NCBI GenBank assembly: GCA_009731375.1
Contig: BJOX01000206.1
Span: 505,106-569,105 of the forward strand
Direction: 5' to 3'
Origin: Paulinella micropora
Taxonomy: Eukaryota; Cercozoa; Imbricatea; Euglyphida
DNA length: 64,000 nt
This document shows, piece after piece, positions 60,632-64,000 of this stretch (within the stretch, counting starts at the first letter, position 1; every line of letters starts with the position of its first letter). The notes under the pieces are model-generated. The model made no database searches. It was not told the origin of the DNA and was given only the letters and a program-made list of their open reading frames with translations. Made by a program: the position numbers and the translations under genes.

Positions 60632-60753
60632 NNNNNNNNNNTATCTCTTTTTACTTCTTCATTTTCGTAGCATTCAATTATATGAACTCCTTTGTCTTCA
60701 TGTTTCAAGTCGTTCTTAGTAAGGTAAGGGAGAAAGGCTTCATTCGTTGTAAA

Positions 60754-61278
60754 TTATAACATATACAATTTAGGAGCAATCCATATTCCTCTTATTATCT
60801 TACAACAATCTCCTAAGTCGTCTGTTATTCCACCAAGAGATTTATCACCAAGTCTTTTGATTAGTTTGGCGAACATAACATGCAACACTAGACTATCGGT
60901 ATCGGTGTAATAGAAATCAGCCTCTATGTCTTTATTTGGATTAGCATCTTTTATGTAGTTATACATAATTCGCCTGCTATATGCTAGAATGAAAGCCCCG
61001 TAGTGAGAAGGTTTGGTTATGCTCTCTTCAATTATTTCTTCCTTTCTAGGAATTCCAGATACATGCCATAGTTTGTTTCCGTCTTTATCTTTGAATTCAA
61101 CCACATCGGATACATAATTTTTCGTCCAAAATTTCCAATACTCGTCATTTGATTTAATATTTTCTGCTTCTGTTGGGATAGGTCGTTGTATCATCTTTCC
61201 GTATAACGAATTCATAAATAGTTTGGCTAATAAATATTGCGGTGTGCCTTTCTCGCTATTCTCTTTCGCCTTAAACAT
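60754..61278 (-). CDS. Polymerase segment: motifs B and C
   Basis: 174 codons with KLFMNSLYGKM (motif B) and YYTDTDSLV (motif C, both Asp present), ending in a TAA after IAPKLYML. The frame remains open after that stop up to the contig join at 60,642. Confidence 0.75.
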   Translation of the reverse strand: MFKAKENSEKGTPQYLLAKLFMNSLYGKMIQRPIPTEAENIKSNDEYWKFWTKNYVSDVVEFKDKDGNKLWHVSGIPRKEEIIEESITKPSHYGAFILAYSRRIMYNYIKDANPNKDIEADFYYTDTDSLVLHVMFAKLIKRLGDKSLGGITDDLGDCCKIIRGIWIAPKLYML

Positions 61279-61422
61279 TTCTCATATATATTCTTTGAAT
61301 ACTGGTTCTGCCTCCTCTTTATGAATTGTTATGTCGTAGCCTTCCTTAATCATATTTTCAATATCAACACTTGTAAGCCATTGGTCTTTCATATCGGCTA
61401 AATTCCACTTTAATGAACCCAT

Positions 61423-62181
61423 TTAATTTCTCTGTCCTATTCTTGAATGTAATATGTCTTTTGGTGAGATGTAATCAACATTGTAAATACCGATAGGAAG
61501 ATTATTATAATCAAATGGTGCGATAGCCAGTTTAATTTCTCCAACCATAAATAAATTAAGCATCGCTGTTGGGTATAAAGATGCGACATCCGCATCAACT
61601 AAATAATCGGTTAATTCGTCAAATGTGATTTTCCCCGCTAAGTAGTCCTTGTATTGTTTTGAAATAAATCTTTTATTGCTTGGATATGTTCTTGCTCCGA
61701 TAACCGCTTTTCTAAACGCTTTCTCTTGTTCAATAGTTGGAAGTCTTACATCATGCTTACTATCAATCATTTTCTTCCAGATATTGAAGGCGAGGCTTGA
61801 AGTTGAAATGTATGAAGTTAAATTCACCGAGTGTTTTTCAAATATCTCTGTGTTTATTTTGTCATATAACTCTTTTAACCCCATAACATCACACTTCAAA
61901 TATTCAAGACACTTATTTCTTAATTCTTCCCTCATTGTTTCCCAAGTAGATGCCTTGTCGTGGTCAAAATCTCCTTTAAGAGTTTTACATTTCATATTTT
62001 CTAAGTCTTCTTTTAATGTCCCCTGAGTATGCTTACACATATCCAACATTTTAATATTTTCAAATTGTAAAGAGATTATTGACCCGTTATTAATCATATG
62101 TGATTTTGGTTTAATACCTCTTCTTATTAATTCTTGTTTAATAAAGTAGTGGTCTAAGTTCGCCCCGTCAAACCCATTCAC
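61423..62181 (-). CDS. Polymerase segment: exonuclease II to motif A
   Basis: 252 codons, the longest intact polymerase piece. It carries the FDG-containing exonuclease motif, the linker, and DVASLYPTAML (motif A, with the catalytic Asp present). Confidence 0.75.
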   Translation of the reverse strand: MNGFDGANLDHYFIKQELIRRGIKPKSHMINNGSIISLQFENIKMLDMCKHTQGTLKEDLENMKCKTLKGDFDHDKASTWETMREELRNKCLEYLKCDVMGLKELYDKINTEIFEKHSVNLTSYISTSSLAFNIWKKMIDSKHDVRLPTIEQEKAFRKAVIGARTYPSNKRFISKQYKDYLAGKITFDELTDYLVDADVASLYPTAMLNLFMVGEIKLAIAPFDYNNLPIGIYNVDYISPKDILHSRIGQRN

Positions 62182-62517
62182 GTATAAAATTAGTGCTTCT
62201 TCATCTTTCTTCTTTTTCTTTCTTACTCCTGCTACTTTCTTGACCTGGATTATGTGGTTGTTTGCTAGCCCATTCTAATGCTAACTTTCTTCCTCTCTCC
62301 AAGAGTAAATCAAGAAATTTAGAAATACAATCTATACCAGCGTAATATTTAAATCCTTCCGTTCCCTGAGCATATCCGACTATATAACAATCGTGTATAT
62401 CAAAGCCCTCGGAAATCGTTTTGCTTCTCCAAGTTTCTAAGTCGTAATGAAGGATTTCATCTTTATTATTATATTTTTCTTTATGAGACTTCGTTATTAA
62501 ATGTCTCTTTCCATTCT

Positions 62518-63447
62518 TTAATATTTCTCTATTTGCATAATTAATAACTTTTGGATTACAAGTATGTTTGTAAAATACTTAGTTAAGCATTTTTCATATT
62601 TCTTTTTACCTCTTTTAATTAATCCAAAATAGTGGTTATTCTCTAAGTAAATCATAATATCCGCTTCTTCTCCTATTTCGTTTGTGCTTATTGTCTCCTT
62701 TGTTAGAGAATTTGTTATTTCGTATGTCTTCGCTTCCTTTATCAAAGTATTAAGGATTTTTACGGCGGTAGAGAATGGAATTGGGCATTCGTTAGAAAGA
62801 TTGAATTGTTCCCTAATATCATTGCATCTTTTTCTGTTAATGAGTGGCATATTAAGAATGTCTTTACACAGGAAGAATAAACAATTATTATTTTTGCTAG
62901 CGGGAGATATTAATATACTTTCCTCATATTTCGTTTGTTTGCTTTTGTATTTTCCCTCATAACAACCACCTCCGTTTTCTTGAACTACTACTACCTTAGC
63001 ATATTCAATAATCCGGTCATAACCTAATCCAGATGCTTCAATATTGCTTATGTTGAACTCATTCAACATTTCAATAAAATCATCATAGTTTTTTATTTGA
63101 AAAGAATTAAATGTTTTCTTTTTATAATATCTATTTAATTCTTCGTGGTCAGTTATATAGGTAATAGTAATATGAACATCTGCATTTCCTGTCATCCCAT
63201 TTCTTTTAGCATCTAATAGTATAGGAAGTAGAACCTCTCGCTCTAATGAGTCAGTATCATAAAAGTTTATGTCTAATCCTTGCTTCTCGTATGTAAGAGA
63301 GTTTAATCTATTGTCTCGTCTAGATTTTAACTCTACTACTTTGAATTCCCTTTTGTTTTCTCTAATTGTAGTTTTCCTCAAATTCGCCCTTACCTTCGCT
63401 AGTTCTACATTTTCCTTCGTTGGTCTGGGCGGTAATAGTGGTGGCAT
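62518..63447 (-). CDS. N-terminal part of the polymerase or separate protein
   Basis: 309 codons starting MPPLLPPRPTKENVELAKVR. It contains GGGCYEGKYKSKQTKYEESI, NNNCLFFLCKDILNM and later NNHYFGLIKRG. A Cys followed by a late His in this arrangement is common in the N-terminal region of Polinton-type polymerases (OTU-like). The frame ends just past a C-x-x-K-Y-F motif at a T-run frameshift, and the next frame carries KHTCNPK, so a zinc-binding knot may be split here. It is most likely the polymerase N-terminus. Confidence 0.6.
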   Translation of the reverse strand: MPPLLPPRPTKENVELAKVRANLRKTTIRENKREFKVVELKSRRDNRLNSLTYEKQGLDINFYDTDSLEREVLLPILLDAKRNGMTGNADVHITITYITDHEELNRYYKKKTFNSFQIKNYDDFIEMLNEFNISNIEASGLGYDRIIEYAKVVVVQENGGGCYEGKYKSKQTKYEESILISPASKNNNCLFFLCKDILNMPLINRKRCNDIREQFNLSNECPIPFSTAVKILNTLIKEAKTYEITNSLTKETISTNEIGEEADIMIYLENNHYFGLIKRGKKKYEKCLTKYFTNILVIQKLLIMQIEKY

Positions 63448-63599
63448 ATTTTACTTTTAAATTAGTGTGGATATAAAAACAATGAAATAAATTAAATTGT
63501 TTTACCGATATATAAATATAAATTGTCTTACCCTTAACATAAAATTCATTTTATTTACCACAAAAAATAATTTTTCCTTTTTTGTTTGTTTTTTTTGTT
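63448..63599. other. AT-rich intergenic region
   Basis: About 150 bases, very AT-rich, upstream of the polymerase-side gene and downstream of the small basic protein gene. A TATAAATATA stretch lies near 63,512, which could be a promoter element for the minus-strand gene. Confidence 0.4.
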
Positions 63600-63760
63600 T
63601 TATGCTCCTCTCGCCTTCATTTCTTCATATTCCTTAAGTTTTCTATTTCGTTCTTTCAATTTTTCCTTCCTTCTTATATTTACTTCTTCGCGGTGCTTAT
63701 GATAATAAGTCAATGCTTTTTCATTATTCGCCTTTCGTTTGTCCTCTGGTGTAGCCAAAG
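63600..63760 (-). CDS. Small basic helical protein of the AT-rich element
   Basis: The AT-rich part of this frame codes for a Lys/Arg/Glu-rich helix (EKALTYYHKHREEVNIRRKE and onward) ending ARGA at TAA 63,600. The frame stays open to 63,878, but that upstream part is the antisense of a GC-rich gene and probably not native, so the true start is lost at the composition boundary. Small charged proteins like this are frequent in Polinton-like and virophage-like genomes. Confidence 0.5.
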
Positions 63761-64000
63761 TGGCACTGGACTCGGCCGGCCCGACCAAAGATAAATTGAG
63801 GCTACTTTCGCTCGTGCTGGCAGCCGTCTGGTTATCAGGCGTGATAGACAAACAAGAAGAAGGCTTCCTGGGCGGCAAAGTGTGGTGGGCCGAGAACCGT
63901 GTGATTCACGGGATTCTCTATTTGATTTTCGCAGTTACTGGGAAAGGAGAACTACTAATAACAGATGCCGTGCTGGCTACCTACTTTGGCTTCCAGCATT
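63755..64000 (+). CDS. Small membrane protein, cut at both ends
   Basis: The plus frame reads LRLLSLVLAAVWLSGVID, then GGKVWWAENRVIHGILYLIF and a further hydrophobic stretch to the window end. The W-W-x-x-N-R-x-I-H-x-x-x-Y pattern is typical of short two- or three-helix membrane proteins of large DNA viruses, but I cannot name the family. No ATG is in frame before the AT-rich boundary, so the 5' end is missing. GC content is again that of the main GC-rich block. Confidence 0.5.

Larger units (their letters stand above)
60642..62600 (-). pseudogene. Family-B DNA polymerase (protein-primed type), decayed
   Basis: Motifs in order along the minus strand: Exo I HYDLET (62,432-62,449), Exo II region NGFDGANLDHYF (about 62,135-62,180), motif A DVASLYP (61,570-61,590), motif B NSLYGK (about 61,197-61,215), motif C YTDTDSL (about 60,888-60,909), and IAPKLYML near 60,760. 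This is the DNA_pol_B_2 group found in Polintons, virophages, Polinton-like viruses, adenoviruses and linear plasmids. Breaks: a frameshift in a T-run near 62,576, another in an A-rich tract near 62,210, TAA at 61,423, TGA at 61,282 and TAA at 60,754, with the same frame open across the three stops. All polymerase motifs are visible, so decay is recent or partly consensus error. Base composition is far more AT-rich than both neighbours. Confidence 0.8.

Noticed and set aside
60754-63447. Mitochondrial linear plasmid as the source of the AT-rich polymerase
   Set aside because: Possible in principle, but the N-terminal Cys/His region and the small basic neighbour fit Polinton-like elements better. 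TGA as Trp would explain only one of three stops. Not excluded.

Overview
The window is eukaryotic nuclear sequence (spliceosomal introns, tRNA-derived SINEs, kilobases of microsatellite) joined to a compact, intron-poor, GC-rich gene block that looks like an integrated large DNA virus, which in turn contains an AT-rich piece carrying a broken family-B DNA polymerase. I cannot name the host lineage. There are 18 assembly gaps. Seven of them are exactly 10 N and so mark contig joins of unknown size, which means order near those joins is provisional.

Region 1 (1-29.6 kb) is host DNA. Most of it is short tandem repeat: CTCATA/CTCACATG arrays, GATA, GGAC, GAA, GTAT, ACGT and others, often changing stepwise from one unit to the next. 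Four tandem tRNA-derived SINEs lie at 8.5-9.9 kb. Hidden between the arrays, on the minus strand, are eleven small exons of one amino-acid transporter of the AAAP/SLC36-SLC38 class. They run from 29,587 to 10,672, and every splice junction has a consensus AG/GT and matching reading phase. No long open reading frame marks this gene; it appears only when exons are read by eye. Its last membrane segments were not found. A 1.1-kb palindrome sits at 25.1-26.3 kb in its first intron.

Region 2 (29.85-60.2 kb) is GC-rich, gene-dense, on both strands and lacks microsatellites, with poly-G/C runs between genes. Recognisable products are an ADP-ribosylglycohydrolase-like protein, a threonine-rich cell-surface-type glycoprotein, a 1191-codon secreted or envelope-type glycoprotein and a second of similar build, a leucine-rich-repeat protein, a protein with a faint SNF2-helicase pattern, a very long coiled-coil protein, a Rab-like GTPase ending in Cys-Cys, and a protein with an Asp-Asp-Cys-Glu motif. 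Several genes are interrupted by one-base frameshifts, often in homopolymers, and some also by in-frame stops. This fits either a decaying endogenous virus or consensus errors, and probably both. I found no capsid protein, packaging ATPase or polymerase in the GC-rich part, so the viral assignment is an inference from gene style and content.

Region 3 (60.24-63.75 kb) is AT-rich and carries a protein-primed-type DNA polymerase B with exonuclease and polymerase motifs in the right order, broken by frameshifts and stops, plus a small basic protein. It resembles Polinton-like or virophage-like elements. It abuts GC-rich sequence at both ends, and a GC-rich contig is placed between two of its pieces. 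Region 4 (63.75-64 kb) returns to GC-rich coding sequence for a small membrane protein cut by the window end.
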